Assembly: GCF_041379045.1 (NCBI RefSeq)
Contig: NZ_CP166871.1
Span: forward strand, 744,001-808,000
DNA length: 64,000 bases
Reading direction: 5' to 3'
From: Thalassotalea ponticola
GTDB taxonomy: Bacteria; Pseudomonadota; Gammaproteobacteria; Enterobacterales; Alteromonadaceae
Shown one piece after another: positions 27,543 through 35,879 of the stretch. The number at the start of each line of letters is the position of its first letter. Position 1 is the first letter of the stretch. The translations under genes and the position numbers were made by a program. The notes under the pieces are model-generated. The model saw only the letters and a program-made list of their open reading frames with translations, was not told where the DNA came from and searched no databases.

Positions 27543-28373
27543 TTAAAAGCTGGCCGTTACTTGATACGAAGTAAATTTGCGGATATTAATCACCCCTGTA
27601 TCAAAATATAAATACTGCCCTTTTATCCCCATCAGCGTGCCACTGACCAGCGGGTTTTTGTCAAAATTAAATGAGCTAATTTTAGTCGGGTACTCGTTAA
27701 CAGGATAGTCAATATCAACGACGTCCTGGTCAAGCTGAACAATGGCATCTTCGCCATAGGTCAACTTTAAATGGGCCAGTTTTTGCTCGATTAAAGGTAT
27801 GAGTTCTAAGGCTTTTTGCTTTAAATCTATGGGGGCAGCTTTGCCCTTGAGCATATTGCGCCAATTGGTCTTATCAGCAATAAACTCAGCTAGTGCGGTT
27901 TCTACCAAACCAGATTGTAATCGCGTATTGACCTTAAAGATAGGTAGAGCTTGGTTAGCACCTTGGTCGATCCAACGAGTGGGGATTTGGCTGTGGCGAG
28001 TGATCCCCACTTTTATTGCCGTTGTGTTGGCTAAATAGACATAGTGATCGACCATACAGTGCTGTTCTGCCCACTCGGGTTCGCGACACGTTCCCTGGTC
28101 AAAATGACATGTTTCCGGTTTCATTATGCACATGTCACACTTGGCGAGTTTTGTCATACAGGGGTAACAAAAGCCTTGTGAGTAACTTTTTTTGGTCTTT
28201 TTACCACACTCTTGGCAATTAATATTACCGCTAAATTGTAAACTAAGTGGCTTGCCAATAAGTGAATTGAGGTCTATTCGGTGCTCGCCAACAACGAGCT
28301 GGTATTGGGCCATGCCATCGTCGAGACGGGTTATCATTTTTTGGAGATGGCCGGTGTAAGAATTGGTTGTCAT
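27543..28373 (-). CDS. DUF2797 family protein
   Basis: About 276 residues. A Cys-rich metal-binding region (about 50-100) has 'CQECGKKTKKSYSQGFCYPC' and 'CDMC' pairs, then 'YLANTTAIKVGITRHSQIPTRWIDQGAN'. The latter resembles a GIY-YIG-like element and is diagnostic of DUF2797. Members are widespread in marine Gammaproteobacteria and have no proven function; zinc and nucleic-acid binding is suggested only by the Cys clusters. The frame opens at TTG 28385, but ATG 28373 is the first ATG. It is 34 bases downstream of arfB and probably co-transcribed. Confidence 0.85.
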   Translation of the reverse strand: MTTNSYTGHLQKMITRLDDGMAQYQLVVGEHRIDLNSLIGKPLSLQFSGNINCQECGKKTKKSYSQGFCYPCMTKLAKCDMCIMKPETCHFDQGTCREPEWAEQHCMVDHYVYLANTTAIKVGITRHSQIPTRWIDQGANQALPIFKVNTRLQSGLVETALAEFIADKTNWRNMLKGKAAPIDLKQKALELIPLIEQKLAHLKLTYGEDAIVQLDQDVVDIDYPVNEYPTKISSFNFDKNPLVSGTLMGIKGQYLYFDTGVINIRKFTSYQVTASF

Positions 28374-28407
28374 AAGCTTGATCAATACAAAATGTTAGGT
28401 TAATTGT

Positions 28408-28827
28408 TTAAATGCGAATTTTGGCGCGATTGGATTTTAGCTGCCCGTGCGCCTTTTTTTTGTCAACTCGCTTGCGTTGCGATGACTTGGTCGGTTTGGT
28501 GGCACGTCGAGTTTTTTGCACGACAGTAACAGGTGCAAGTAAGGCTTTCAAACGTTCGATGGCATCGGCGCGATTTTTTTCTTGGGTGCGAAAAGTTTGT
28601 GCCTTAATGGTGATGATGCCATCTTTGCTGATCCGCTGGTCGTTTAGCGATAAGATTTTGTCGATGTAGTACTGGCTTATCTCTGCCTGGTAAATATCAC
28701 ATCGCAAGTGAATAGCCGAGGCAACTTTATTGACATTTTGACCGCCACTGCCTTGCGCGCGAATCATCTGCAACTCAATTGCTTGGTAATTCAGTTTTAA
28801 TTTGTCGTTGATAACTAGATAACTCAT
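28408..28827 (-). CDS. arfB: Alternative ribosome-rescue factor ArfB (peptidyl-tRNA hydrolase)
   Basis: 139 residues, the normal size of ArfB/YaeJ. The catalytic GGQ lies at residues 28-30 in 'RAQGSGGQNVNK', and the C-terminal Arg/Lys-rich tail ('KPTKSSQRKRVDKKKAHGQLK') is the part that inserts into the mRNA channel of stalled ribosomes. It hydrolyses peptidyl-tRNA on ribosomes stalled without a stop codon. It starts at ATG 28827. It is divergent from the GIY-YIG gene and upstream of DUF2797 on the same strand. Confidence 0.93.
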   Translation of the reverse strand: MSYLVINDKLKLNYQAIELQMIRAQGSGGQNVNKVASAIHLRCDIYQAEISQYYIDKILSLNDQRISKDGIITIKAQTFRTQEKNRADAIERLKALLAPVTVVQKTRRATKPTKSSQRKRVDKKKAHGQLKSNRAKIRI

Positions 28828-28940
28828 ATGCCGTGCATCTTACATTGTCAGTCGCAGATCGGTAAATTTAATTTTAGCCGATGATATCTCGCTTTAATTT
28901 GTTGGCAAAGCCTAACTGACCAACCTGCAGCTGTGATAAC

Positions 28941-29255
28941 ATGACGCGGTGGTATTTTCTGGCGGTGATTCAACAAGTGTCCGATAAGATAACAACAACT
29001 CACACTACATGGTATGTTTATTTGCTTAAATGTGCTGATAATAGCCTCTACGCGGGCATAACCACTGACTTAACCCGCCGCTTGCAAGAGCACAACGGCA
29101 AAGGTAAACGCGCAGCCAAATACACCCGAGTACGCGGGCCCGTCGAGTTAGTTTACCACGAACAGTGGCCGTGTCGATCGAGTGCGAGTAAGCGCGAGTC
29201 GGCGATCAAAAAGATGACCCGACAACAAAAATTAACGCTGATTAGCGCGTTTTAG
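28941..29255 (+). CDS. GIY-YIG nuclease family protein (YhbQ-like)
   Basis: 104 residues. The core begins at about residue 24: 'WYVYLLKC' and 'LYAGITTDLTRRLQEHN' form the GIY-YIG signature with its catalytic Arg. 'RAAKYTRVRGPVELVYHE' and a 'SKRESAIKKMTRQQK' tail follow, as in the YhbQ/UPF0213 group of small single-domain endonucleases. The first 20 residues are extra compared with YhbQ, so translation may begin later (GTG 28965 or 28977), but neither has a better ribosome-binding site. Its exact role in DNA metabolism is unknown. Confidence 0.88.
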   Translation: MTRWYFLAVIQQVSDKITTTHTTWYVYLLKCADNSLYAGITTDLTRRLQEHNGKGKRAAKYTRVRGPVELVYHEQWPCRSSASKRESAIKKMTRQQKLTLISAF

Positions 29256-29276
29256 CCTCAGTCACGGGTGATGGCT

Positions 29277-29400
29277 ATTTTTTGTTCTGTCGAGATTGCA
29301 ATGCTTCATTTGGAATAACCAAATGTGGTTAATTGTGCGTTGCTATGACCAAAAGAAAGCTCATTGTCGAAAATACAAACCGAGATTAACACGCCCAGTG
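29277..29400. repeat. Dispersed intergenic repeat, copy A (diverged)
   Basis: T-rich start, then GGAATAACC at about 29312 and, about 59 bases later, AATACAAACCG. This is the same layout as copies at 31391-31500 and 34148-34260 but more diverged. It lies between the GIY-YIG and DUF3581 genes. Confidence 0.4.
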
Positions 29401-29498
29401 AACTGGTCTTATAAGTATTTTATTTCATGAATTGTCCAGATAACATTGTTACACTACGCCGGGTAAAAGTTATACACCCAAGGAAAGTACAGTAAATC

Positions 29499-30215
29499 AT
29501 GTTTATCAAGCAGTTTTATAATGAAGAAAACGGTAAAATTAATATCAGCCGTCAACAGGCAAGCGACTTTGCCAAGCAGATCGCCGATGATTTTAACCCG
29601 ATTCACAATGTTGATGCTAAGCGCTTTTGCGTACCGGGTGACCTATTGTTTTCAATTGTGTTAAACAAAGTTGGCGTAAACCAACAGATGCACTTTGATT
29701 TCTGTGGCATGGTAACTGAAGGAGTAGAGCTCAAATTTCCCGAGCAGTATGTCGAGTCAGCTAGTGTTGCTGACGACAACGACAAAGCGTACTTAACTTA
29801 CACAGCCAGTGGTCAGCACAGCAATTGTCAAACGTTAATAGAATCGTTAATTCGCTCTTATGTTGGTTTCTCAGGGCATACCTTCCCAGGGATTTTAGGC
29901 CAGTTAATGAAACGCAATAACGTGATGATTAACCCCGCAAGGCCAATGGTGATGTACGAGAGCATGGATATTTGTTTACAGCGTCTCGATGTAAGTGAGG
30001 TTAGCTTGCGCTTCGATATGGAGCAAATGACGTTAGCGGTTGATGGCAAACGCGGACAAGCTAAACTCAGGTTTGACTTTATCAGTGGCAAAGAGGTGAT
30101 CGGCCACGGTGTGAAGAACATGGTGTTAAGTGGCTTACGCGAGTACGATCAACAGCAAATGGAGCAAATTTGTGTTGATTATCAGCAGATGAAAGACGCC
30201 AATCAGGCAGCCTAA
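29499..30215 (+). CDS. DUF3581 family protein
   Basis: 238 residues matching DUF3581, a family confined largely to Alteromonadales and relatives. 'FAKQIADDFNPIHNVDAKRFCVPGDLLFS' (about 27-55) resembles the D-x-N-P-x-H motif of MaoC/FabZ hot-dog hydratases. 'MVTEGVELKF' and a second half (about 125-215) that may be another hot-dog repeat follow. If the likeness is meaningful, the protein could act on acyl-CoA or acyl-ACP, but this is inference. It starts at ATG 29499, preceded by AAGGAAAG. Monocistronic. Confidence 0.85.
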   Translation: MFIKQFYNEENGKINISRQQASDFAKQIADDFNPIHNVDAKRFCVPGDLLFSIVLNKVGVNQQMHFDFCGMVTEGVELKFPEQYVESASVADDNDKAYLTYTASGQHSNCQTLIESLIRSYVGFSGHTFPGILGQLMKRNNVMINPARPMVMYESMDICLQRLDVSEVSLRFDMEQMTLAVDGKRGQAKLRFDFISGKEVIGHGVKNMVLSGLREYDQQQMEQICVDYQQMKDANQAA

Positions 30216-30247
30216 CCAACAAACCACACTTCATTGTTGGTGTGCGC

Positions 30248-30287
30248 ACAACAAGGCAAAACGGCTAAGCGCTGTTTGCTTTGTTGT
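30248..30287 (+). terminator. Imperfect hairpin after the DUF3581 gene, possible terminator
   Basis: Arms at 30248-30265 and 30271-30287 pair over about 15 positions with one bulge and G:U pairs, 32 bases after the stop codon. The tail is only moderately T-rich, so its termination strength is doubtful. Confidence 0.35.
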
Positions 30288-30409
30288 TAACTAACATAAC
30301 TCCCCGTGAATTGGCGCAAATTGAGTGCTTGGCCAACCATGTAGTTATCCAGTAGAACAGAGAGCGCAGTCGATTGATACAGAGTACTGCGCTCGCTGCT
30401 ATGACCAAC

Positions 30410-30664
30410 TTACGCTTTAATCTTTAAAGCGCGCAACCGCTGTTTTGATGTACTTACCCATTTATCCGCGTGGGCTGCCGCTTTACGGCTGTGTCGCTGA
30501 TAATGTCTTAAATAGCGCTTGGCTGCAGGAAACTGTTCGCTGAGTAGCACGAGACCGAGTGGAATAAACAGTATCGCTGGACCTGGCAAGATGATAAAGG
30601 CAATACCTAGCAACAAACAAAATGCGCCGGCGATTGTTTTTATCACTCTATTAAAACGCTGCAT
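30410..30664 (-). CDS. Small membrane protein with PGP motif (PGPGW-type)
   Basis: 84 residues. Two closely spaced hydrophobic segments (about 10-27 and 30-42) surround 'FIILPGPAILFIPLGLVLLSEQFP', the pattern of the putative transmembrane PGPGW family. A basic helical C terminus follows ('KRYLRHYQRHSRKAAAHADKW'). The function of this family is unknown. It starts at ATG 30664; no close partner gene. Confidence 0.7.
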   Translation of the reverse strand: MQRFNRVIKTIAGAFCLLLGIAFIILPGPAILFIPLGLVLLSEQFPAAKRYLRHYQRHSRKAAAHADKWVSTSKQRLRALKIKA

Positions 30665-30871
30665 GACTTACTCCTTACTTCGTCCTATTAGCGGTGTTAG
30701 ATCGAAACTGATAGCAAATTTGTAAACCTCAAGGTTAGGGATACAAGTCGCCTGTCTCGAACGATATCTCTAGTAAAATGATGCAAGTTATTTGCCAAGA
30801 TAAAATAACTGTTAAATCAGTGGTTTAATGGAATGCCCTGAATGCATGCGCTAATGAGATAGTCATATAGA

Positions 30872-31168
30872 CTAAGATTTAGTCATATTACTTATCTTGT
30901 AACGCCATTTTTTTTGCTCCGCTTTAGTCATCTTGTTATTGACACACAGCCACCAAATGCGTCGGATTTGCTTCTCTTGATACTTTAGCTTTTCGCCTTG
31001 TTTTGCGCTGTAGCCATGGCGCATTTTACTGCGTATTTTTTTTAGCTTATCGTCAAAAAATTGACATCCGTTTACGTTATTTGCCGATGCTTCAGCCGTG
31101 GAGGGGAACGCGGTGATAAGCGTTAAGCAAATAACACCTATGGTAATAATCGAGGTGGGGTTTTTCAT
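30872..31168 (-). CDS. Small secreted basic protein of unknown function
   Basis: About 98 residues. ATG 31168 has a perfect AAGGAG Shine-Dalgarno, so the longer frame from 31255 is rejected. The signal peptide runs to about residue 27 (ending AEA-SA). The mature part is strongly basic, with two Cys ('GCQFFDDKLKKIRSKMRHGYS', 'WWLCVNN') that could form a disulphide, then 'KAEQKKWRYK'. The pattern recalls small periplasmic proteins common in Alteromonadales; I know no function. Confidence 0.65.
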   Translation of the reverse strand: MKNPTSIITIGVICLTLITAFPSTAEASANNVNGCQFFDDKLKKIRSKMRHGYSAKQGEKLKYQEKQIRRIWWLCVNNKMTKAEQKKWRYKISNMTKS

Positions 31169-31302
31169 ATAACACTCCTTGTTTGTTGATGTAATCGGTG
31201 ACCTAAAGCACAGGCTATCCGCATGCTGGCACATGCGTTGTTTGGTGTTTGCCAATGCAATTCAGTCACGTTAAATCTGGCTCGTTCCTGAGCAAGTATG
31301 AC

Positions 31303-31346
31303 AAGTGTAGCTAAAGCTTGGCTATTTGCCAGAGTCGGCTACACTT
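31303..31346. repeat. Inverted repeat in the gap before the DNA ligase gene
   Basis: AAGTGTAGC (31303-31311) and its exact reverse complement (31338-31346) enclose a 26-base loop that can pair further (TTGGC/GCCAG). There is no T-run. It may be a structured leader or regulatory palindrome; weak. Confidence 0.3.
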
Positions 31347-31390
31347 TGTTCTTAGCAGGCACAACGGCGATAAAGCGAGTTAGGTAATTC

Positions 31391-31500
31391 GTTTTTTGTG
31401 CGCTATTACGACCCATGTGCAATAACCATATTTGCAAAGCGCAGTCTTTAAAAAATGCTGATAAAGCTGCGAAACAATATACCGCAAAGATCAACAGACC
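31391..31500. repeat. Dispersed intergenic repeat, copy B
   Basis: TTTTTTGTGCG, then AATAACCATATTTG (31421-31434) and, 58 bases after its start, ATACCGCAAAGATC. It matches copy C (34148-34260) at 13 of 14 bases in the first motif and fully in ATACCGCAAAG, with nearly the same spacing. It ends 20 bases before the start of the ligase gene. Confidence 0.6.
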
Positions 31501-31520
31501 TAGGAAAAGGAGTTTCCGTG

Positions 31521-32441
31521 ATGACCTTACACTTTCAGGCTTTATTACCCTGGTACTTTATTCACTGCGATCGCGTTGACCACAAGTCACAAGTTAATAG
31601 CACTGGCCTTATCCGTGCTGTTACGCTCGCTTCAATCACTTGCTTGTTTTTGTTTAACGCCAAAGTATGGGCGCAAAAACCATTGTTACAATTGGCCAAT
31701 ACTTATCGAGGAGGCATTGCGGTAGACGCGTTTTTAGTTAGTGAAAAGCTCGATGGTGTGCGAGCTCGATATACTCAGGGGCAGTTGGTTTCACGTTCGG
31801 GTAACGTTTTTGCCGCACCATCCTGGTTTACTCAAAACTGGCCACAGCGAGAGCTTGATGGCGAATTATGGCTCGGTCGTGGTCAATTCGCAGAAACACT
31901 GAGCATAGTCTCCCGCGATGAGCCTCATATCGGTTGGCAAGCAGTTTATTTTATGGTGTTTGACCTCGCCGATAGTAAGTTGCCATTCGAGCAACGAGTC
32001 ACTGAACTCAGGCGGTTAATTAAAGCAACACCAAGCCCTTACCTTCGATTAATAGAGCAGCACAGCCTGAACTCTGAACAGCAACTGTACGCACGCCTAA
32101 ATCAAGTTATCGATAATGGTGGGGAGGGGTTGATGCTACACAAAAAAAGTGCATTGTATCAGTTGGGTAGAACCGACAATATCGTAAAGCTCAAACCCGT
32201 CGACAATGCCCAAGCCGTCGTCATCGCTCACAACCCAGGAAAGGGCAAATTTACCCATCTCATGGGCTCAATTCGGGTGCGCAACCAACAGGGCATAGAA
32301 TTTAATTTAGGCAGCGGTTTTAGCCTTGAGTTGCGTCGTCATCCTCCAGCAATAGGCAGTACGATAAGTTACCGTTTCTATGGTTTAACCAAGCGTGGAA
32401 AACCGAGATTTGCTAGCTTTTTAAGTGTTATCAGCGACTGA
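31521..32441 (+). CDS. Exported ATP-dependent DNA ligase (LigE type)
   Basis: About 306 residues. The adenylation domain has the nucleotidyl Lys in 'SEKLDGVRAR' (K76), motif III-like 'ELDGELWLGRG', 'MVFDLAD', motif IV 'NGGEGLMLHK' and motif V 'VKLKP'. A short OB domain follows (about 225-306, 'GSIRVRN', 'LGSGFS'). There is no DNA-binding domain, the minimal Lig E architecture. A hydrophobic stretch (about 32-51, ending VWA-Q) is a signal peptide, so the enzyme is periplasmic, where it may seal extracellular or incoming DNA. The n-region is unusually long at about 30 residues. ATG 31521 follows AAAGGAG. Confidence 0.88.
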   Translation: MTLHFQALLPWYFIHCDRVDHKSQVNSTGLIRAVTLASITCLFLFNAKVWAQKPLLQLANTYRGGIAVDAFLVSEKLDGVRARYTQGQLVSRSGNVFAAPSWFTQNWPQRELDGELWLGRGQFAETLSIVSRDEPHIGWQAVYFMVFDLADSKLPFEQRVTELRRLIKATPSPYLRLIEQHSLNSEQQLYARLNQVIDNGGEGLMLHKKSALYQLGRTDNIVKLKPVDNAQAVVIAHNPGKGKFTHLMGSIRVRNQQGIEFNLGSGFSLELRRHPPAIGSTISYRFYGLTKRGKPRFASFLSVISD

Positions 32442-32532
32442 TAGTAGTAGGTCTCGTATTTACTTTATGCGTTTATGTCACTGTTAAAAGTGTGTTAATC
32501 TGTGATTTTTATCTGGATAGGATGTCAACTTC

Positions 32533-33135
32533 GTGGCAGTAGATGCGTGGTTATCACTCGTTGTTATTTGTTTGCTTGGCGCCATTTCGCCAGGGCCATC
32601 GTTGGCGCTGGTGATGCGCAATACCATGTCTAGTGGACGAAGCGCCGGGGTGAAAACGGCGATAGCACACGGCTTGGGTGTGGGCTTGTACGCGGCTATA
32701 GCGCTTACCGGCATTGGTTTGATACTGGTAAATTCGTCTGTTTTATTTCAAGTGATTCAATATCTCGGAGCGATGTTTTTAATTTGGTTAGCGTATCAAA
32801 CACTAACCAACTCAGACGCTACTATTGACGTTGAGCACTCTGCTAAGCCATCGTTGAGTGCGTGGCGAGATGGTTTTTTACTAGCCTTTTTAAATCCGAA
32901 ATTAGCGATATTCTTTATCGCCTTATTCAGTCAGTTTATTGATGCTAACGCCTCGCTCAATAAAAATCTGATTATGGTAATGACGGTCAGTGGTATCGAT
33001 ATGGCTTGGTACAGTATTGTTGCCTGGGGGCTTTCACAGCAATCGATATTGCCACGCTTACAGCAACACAGTAAGTGGCTAGAACGATTGATGGCGACTG
33101 TCTTGGTGTTGTTGGCCATTCGCGTTGTTTGGTAG
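32533..33135 (+). CDS. LysE/RhtB family amino-acid exporter
   Basis: 200 residues, six hydrophobic segments. The signatures are 'ISPGPSLALVMRNTMSSGRSAGVKTAIAHGLG' (about 19-50), 'YLGAMFLIWLAYQTL' and 'FLNPKLAIFFIALFSQF' (about 118-134). RhtB/LysE proteins export amino acids or their analogues by proton exchange; the substrate cannot be read from sequence. The start is GTG 32533 with AGGATG upstream. It is convergent with the methyltransferase gene, only 4 bases apart. Confidence 0.9.
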   Translation: MAVDAWLSLVVICLLGAISPGPSLALVMRNTMSSGRSAGVKTAIAHGLGVGLYAAIALTGIGLILVNSSVLFQVIQYLGAMFLIWLAYQTLTNSDATIDVEHSAKPSLSAWRDGFLLAFLNPKLAIFFIALFSQFIDANASLNKNLIMVMTVSGIDMAWYSIVAWGLSQQSILPRLQQHSKWLERLMATVLVLLAIRVVW

Positions 33136-33139
33136 ACGG

Positions 33140-34033
33140 TTAAGGGTGATACTCAAAAATCAGCACTTTTAAGCCGCGCTGAGGGTGAGCCTCTTTAAAT
33201 ACTTCTGGCGTTAAAACTGTCTCAATAAATACGCAGTTAGGCGCGTGCTCATCGATTAAATCAAATAAAAATTTTTGCTCTAAGTCGGGGCTGTTAAGAC
33301 ACAGCATTAACTGGCCACCCGGCTTGATAAACTGATTAACACGCTTGATGATTTTCGGATAATCGCGCTTAACGTCAATGCTACCTTTTTGAAAGGATGG
33401 CGGATCGGCGATTAATAAATCATAGGGACCGTGCTTAATTAAACGCTTCCACGACTTAAAAATATCAACGCCTTCAAACTTGACCTTGGCAAGCGGGTGG
33501 TTGTTAAGGCGATGATTATCTCGGCCTTTGGCCAATGCTGATTTGGCAATGTCGATATTGACCACTTGTTCGGCATGGCCAGCAATGGCTGCGACCGAAA
33601 AAGCACAGGTGTAAGCAAATAAATTTAACACATTGCCTTGCTCCGCGTGTTCGAGAACCCAGCGTCGACCATTGCGCATATCTAAGAACAATCCAACGTT
33701 TTGATTGTGTTGAAAGCTCAATTGATATTTTAGCCCGTGCTCGATGGCGACAAGCTCGTTAATCGCTTCGCCGGCCAGGTGTTCAAATGGCGCTTTATCC
33801 CGACATCGGTATTGCACTTTTACCGAGCGGCAGCTGCTAATATTGGCCATGAGTTGCTGCGCTAATTCGGTTAACCAGTCGACTGACTCTTCTTTGTATA
33901 AGGTGATCAGCACCAAAGGTGGAAAGTAATCAATGGTCACATGCTCAAAGCCCAGATAGGCATGGCCTCGACCGTGAAAGAGTCGTTGGCACTCAACCGT
34001 ATCGACGTTAGCAAAATTAATATAACTGAGCAT
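33140..34033 (-). CDS. Class I SAM-dependent methyltransferase (RlmI/RlmK-like)
   Basis: 297 residues. Motif I is 'VLNLFAYTCAFSVAA' (about 134-148), followed by 'VNIDIAKSALAKGRDNHRLN', and the catalytic 'LLIADPPSF' (about 207-215) is typical of the RlmI/RlmKL rRNA methyltransferase group. There is no PUA domain, unlike E. coli RlmI (396 residues). It may be an rRNA methyltransferase, but target and position cannot be assigned. It starts at ATG 34033. Confidence 0.85.
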   Translation of the reverse strand: MLSYINFANVDTVECQRLFHGRGHAYLGFEHVTIDYFPPLVLITLYKEESVDWLTELAQQLMANISSCRSVKVQYRCRDKAPFEHLAGEAINELVAIEHGLKYQLSFQHNQNVGLFLDMRNGRRWVLEHAEQGNVLNLFAYTCAFSVAAIAGHAEQVVNIDIAKSALAKGRDNHRLNNHPLAKVKFEGVDIFKSWKRLIKHGPYDLLIADPPSFQKGSIDVKRDYPKIIKRVNQFIKPGGQLMLCLNSPDLEQKFLFDLIDEHAPNCVFIETVLTPEVFKEAHPQRGLKVLIFEYHP

Positions 34034-34080
34034 GAATAAAGACCTTAGCGAACAATGTACAACACCTCGCTATTTTAACC

Positions 34081-34110
34081 AAAAAGCTCAGCAAGTGCTG
34101 AGCTTTTTTT
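34081..34110 (-). terminator. Terminator downstream of the NSS transporter gene
   Basis: AAAAAGCTCAGCA-AGT-GCTGAGCTTTTTTT: symmetric A/T-flanked stem. On the minus strand it lies 155 bases past the transporter stop codon; in the plus direction there is no gene ending here. Confidence 0.75.
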
Positions 34111-34147
34111 ATCCGTCAATGCGATTTATTCGCAGGGGTCGTTGAGC

Positions 34148-34260
34148 TTTGTTGTGTGTTTTTCCTACAGCTCGTTGCTATGGAATAACCATACTTGTCT
34201 CACCGCGCCTCGACTAAACACTCGTTCAAACGAAGCAAAGTTATACCGCAAAGCGCTATA
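34148..34260. repeat. Dispersed intergenic repeat, copy C
   Basis: T-rich start, GGAATAACCATACTTG (34182-34197), then TATACCGCAAAGCG, 59 bases from the first motif. It shares layout and both motifs with copy B. It ends at the stop codon of the NSS transporter. Confidence 0.6.
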
Positions 34261-34264
34261 GACG

Positions 34265-35689
34265 CTAACCAAAAAAGTTATAACCAAAGTATATTTTGGC
34301 GACGGTATTGATAAATATTAACGCCAATATCACCGGTATAAAGGTACCTAATGAAAAATCGACGTACTTGGCTAAAAAGCTTTTACCGAAGTTTTTATTG
34401 CCTTCGCTAAGTTCGAGGTTCAAATTGTGCTTTTTCCAACGATAGGTGACAAACAAACAAATCAGCAAGCCATTTAGGGGCAAAATAGTGTCGTAAAACA
34501 TGTCGATGATCAGATCAAACAACGATTTGTTTTTTCCGCCGTATTCAACGAGATTGGTTAGTGTATCACTTAAACCAAAACTTAAACTGGATAACACAGC
34601 TAATACAGCACCGCTGATAAATACGGTTTTTAACGCGCCTTTTCGCGATTGTTTACGCTCGTCAATAAAGTACGAAACCGGCACTTCTATAATGGAAACT
34701 AATGAAGTTAACGCGGCAAAAAATACCAATAAAAAGAACACGCCAGCAATGGCACTCGCGGCAAAGTAACCGACCGATGTTTGTAATGCCAAAAAGATTT
34801 TTGGTAAGAAAACAAAGATCATTGAAACCGAACTGTCACTGAGTTCATCGGGATTAACGTTAGGGTTAAAGCTAAAAATAGCCGGTAACACCATTAAGCC
34901 AGCAATAAAGGCGACACTGGTATCGCACATCGCTACCAATTTTGCTGAGCCTTCAATATCGGTTTGCTTAGAAATATACGAGCCGTAGGTAATGAGAATC
35001 CCCATACCAAGAGAAAGCGAAAAAAACGCTTGTGACAGAGCGCCACTGATTACCGCAGGGGTGATTTTTTCTACGTCAGGGATAAGATAAAATTGTAATC
35101 CGCTCATTGCGTTATCAAGGGTCAGTACAAAGATGACCAGCAGAACCAGCATAACAAACAACGCCGGCATCATAATACGAGCGGCACGCTCAATACCGTC
35201 TTTGACGCCGAAGTTTAAAATAACCGCTATTAAACCACCTACGACAATCATGGCTGAAAACAGATAGTAAGGATTGTTTATGATTTCGCCAAAACCTTGG
35301 CTCGATGCTAAATAGTCAAGCTGACCAGTAACGGTCATCACTAAATAGATAAAAATCCATACCGTTAACACGGTGTAAAACACAGCAATCATAAATGGGG
35401 TAATAATACCCAATAGGCCAGCTAGACCCCATTTTGAGTTTTCACCAGCGAGGGCTTTGTATGCACCAACTGGATTTTTCGCGGCCTTTCGCCCAACCGC
35501 CATCTCGGCCATCATGATGGGTAAACAAATAGCAAATACAAAAATTGCGTACATAAGTAAAAATGCGCCACCGCCGTTTTTGGCAGCATTTACGGGAAAG
35601 CCAACAATATTGCCGATACCAACGGCTGAGCCGGCTGCAGCTAGGATAAAGCCAAGCTTGGAACTAAAATGTTCGCGAGGAGCACTCAT
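34265..35689 (-). CDS. Sodium-dependent (neurotransmitter:sodium symporter) family transporter
   Basis: 474 residues, about 11-12 transmembrane segments. The NSS signature is in the first helix ('GSAVGIGNIVGFPVNAAKNGGGAFLLMY', about 16-43) and helix 1's unwound GxGN region is conserved. 'LSQAFFSLSLGMGILITYGSY' (about 217-237) is the TM6 substrate/Na-binding stretch. Members import amino acids with Na+; many marine ones are MhsT- or TyT1-like. The substrate is not assignable here. Starts at ATG 35689. Alone between two terminators. Confidence 0.92.
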   Translation of the reverse strand: MSAPREHFSSKLGFILAAAGSAVGIGNIVGFPVNAAKNGGGAFLLMYAIFVFAICLPIMMAEMAVGRKAAKNPVGAYKALAGENSKWGLAGLLGIITPFMIAVFYTVLTVWIFIYLVMTVTGQLDYLASSQGFGEIINNPYYLFSAMIVVGGLIAVILNFGVKDGIERAARIMMPALFVMLVLLVIFVLTLDNAMSGLQFYLIPDVEKITPAVISGALSQAFFSLSLGMGILITYGSYISKQTDIEGSAKLVAMCDTSVAFIAGLMVLPAIFSFNPNVNPDELSDSSVSMIFVFLPKIFLALQTSVGYFAASAIAGVFFLLVFFAALTSLVSIIEVPVSYFIDERKQSRKGALKTVFISGAVLAVLSSLSFGLSDTLTNLVEYGGKNKSLFDLIIDMFYDTILPLNGLLICLFVTYRWKKHNLNLELSEGNKNFGKSFLAKYVDFSLGTFIPVILALIFINTVAKIYFGYNFFG

Positions 35690-35821
35690 AAAAACTTCCG
35701 ATTATAATTATTCTAATTTTACATGGTACCTGATGCTAACAAGGATTGGCATTGATGTCATCGGGATATTAACGCTTTGTTGACGTTTTTTTACCGCTGA
35801 CAGCAATTTACTAACAGATAT

Positions 35822-35851
35822 AAAAAAGCCAACGCTAAGCGTTGGCTTTTT
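35822..35851 (-). terminator. Terminator of the S8 protease gene
   Basis: AAAAAGCCAACGC-TAAGC-like stem pairing with GCGTTGGCTTTTT, flanked by A-run and T-run. It is 28 bases past the protease stop on the minus strand and could also end transcripts from the left. Confidence 0.85.
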
Positions 35852-35879
35852 AACACGCAGGTTTGCGCTTAATTAGTGA

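Noticed and set aside
27537..27555. Hairpin between fbpC and DUF2797 genes
   Set aside because: Only 6-base stem, overlaps the DUF2797 stop codon and has no T-run; too weak to call a terminator.
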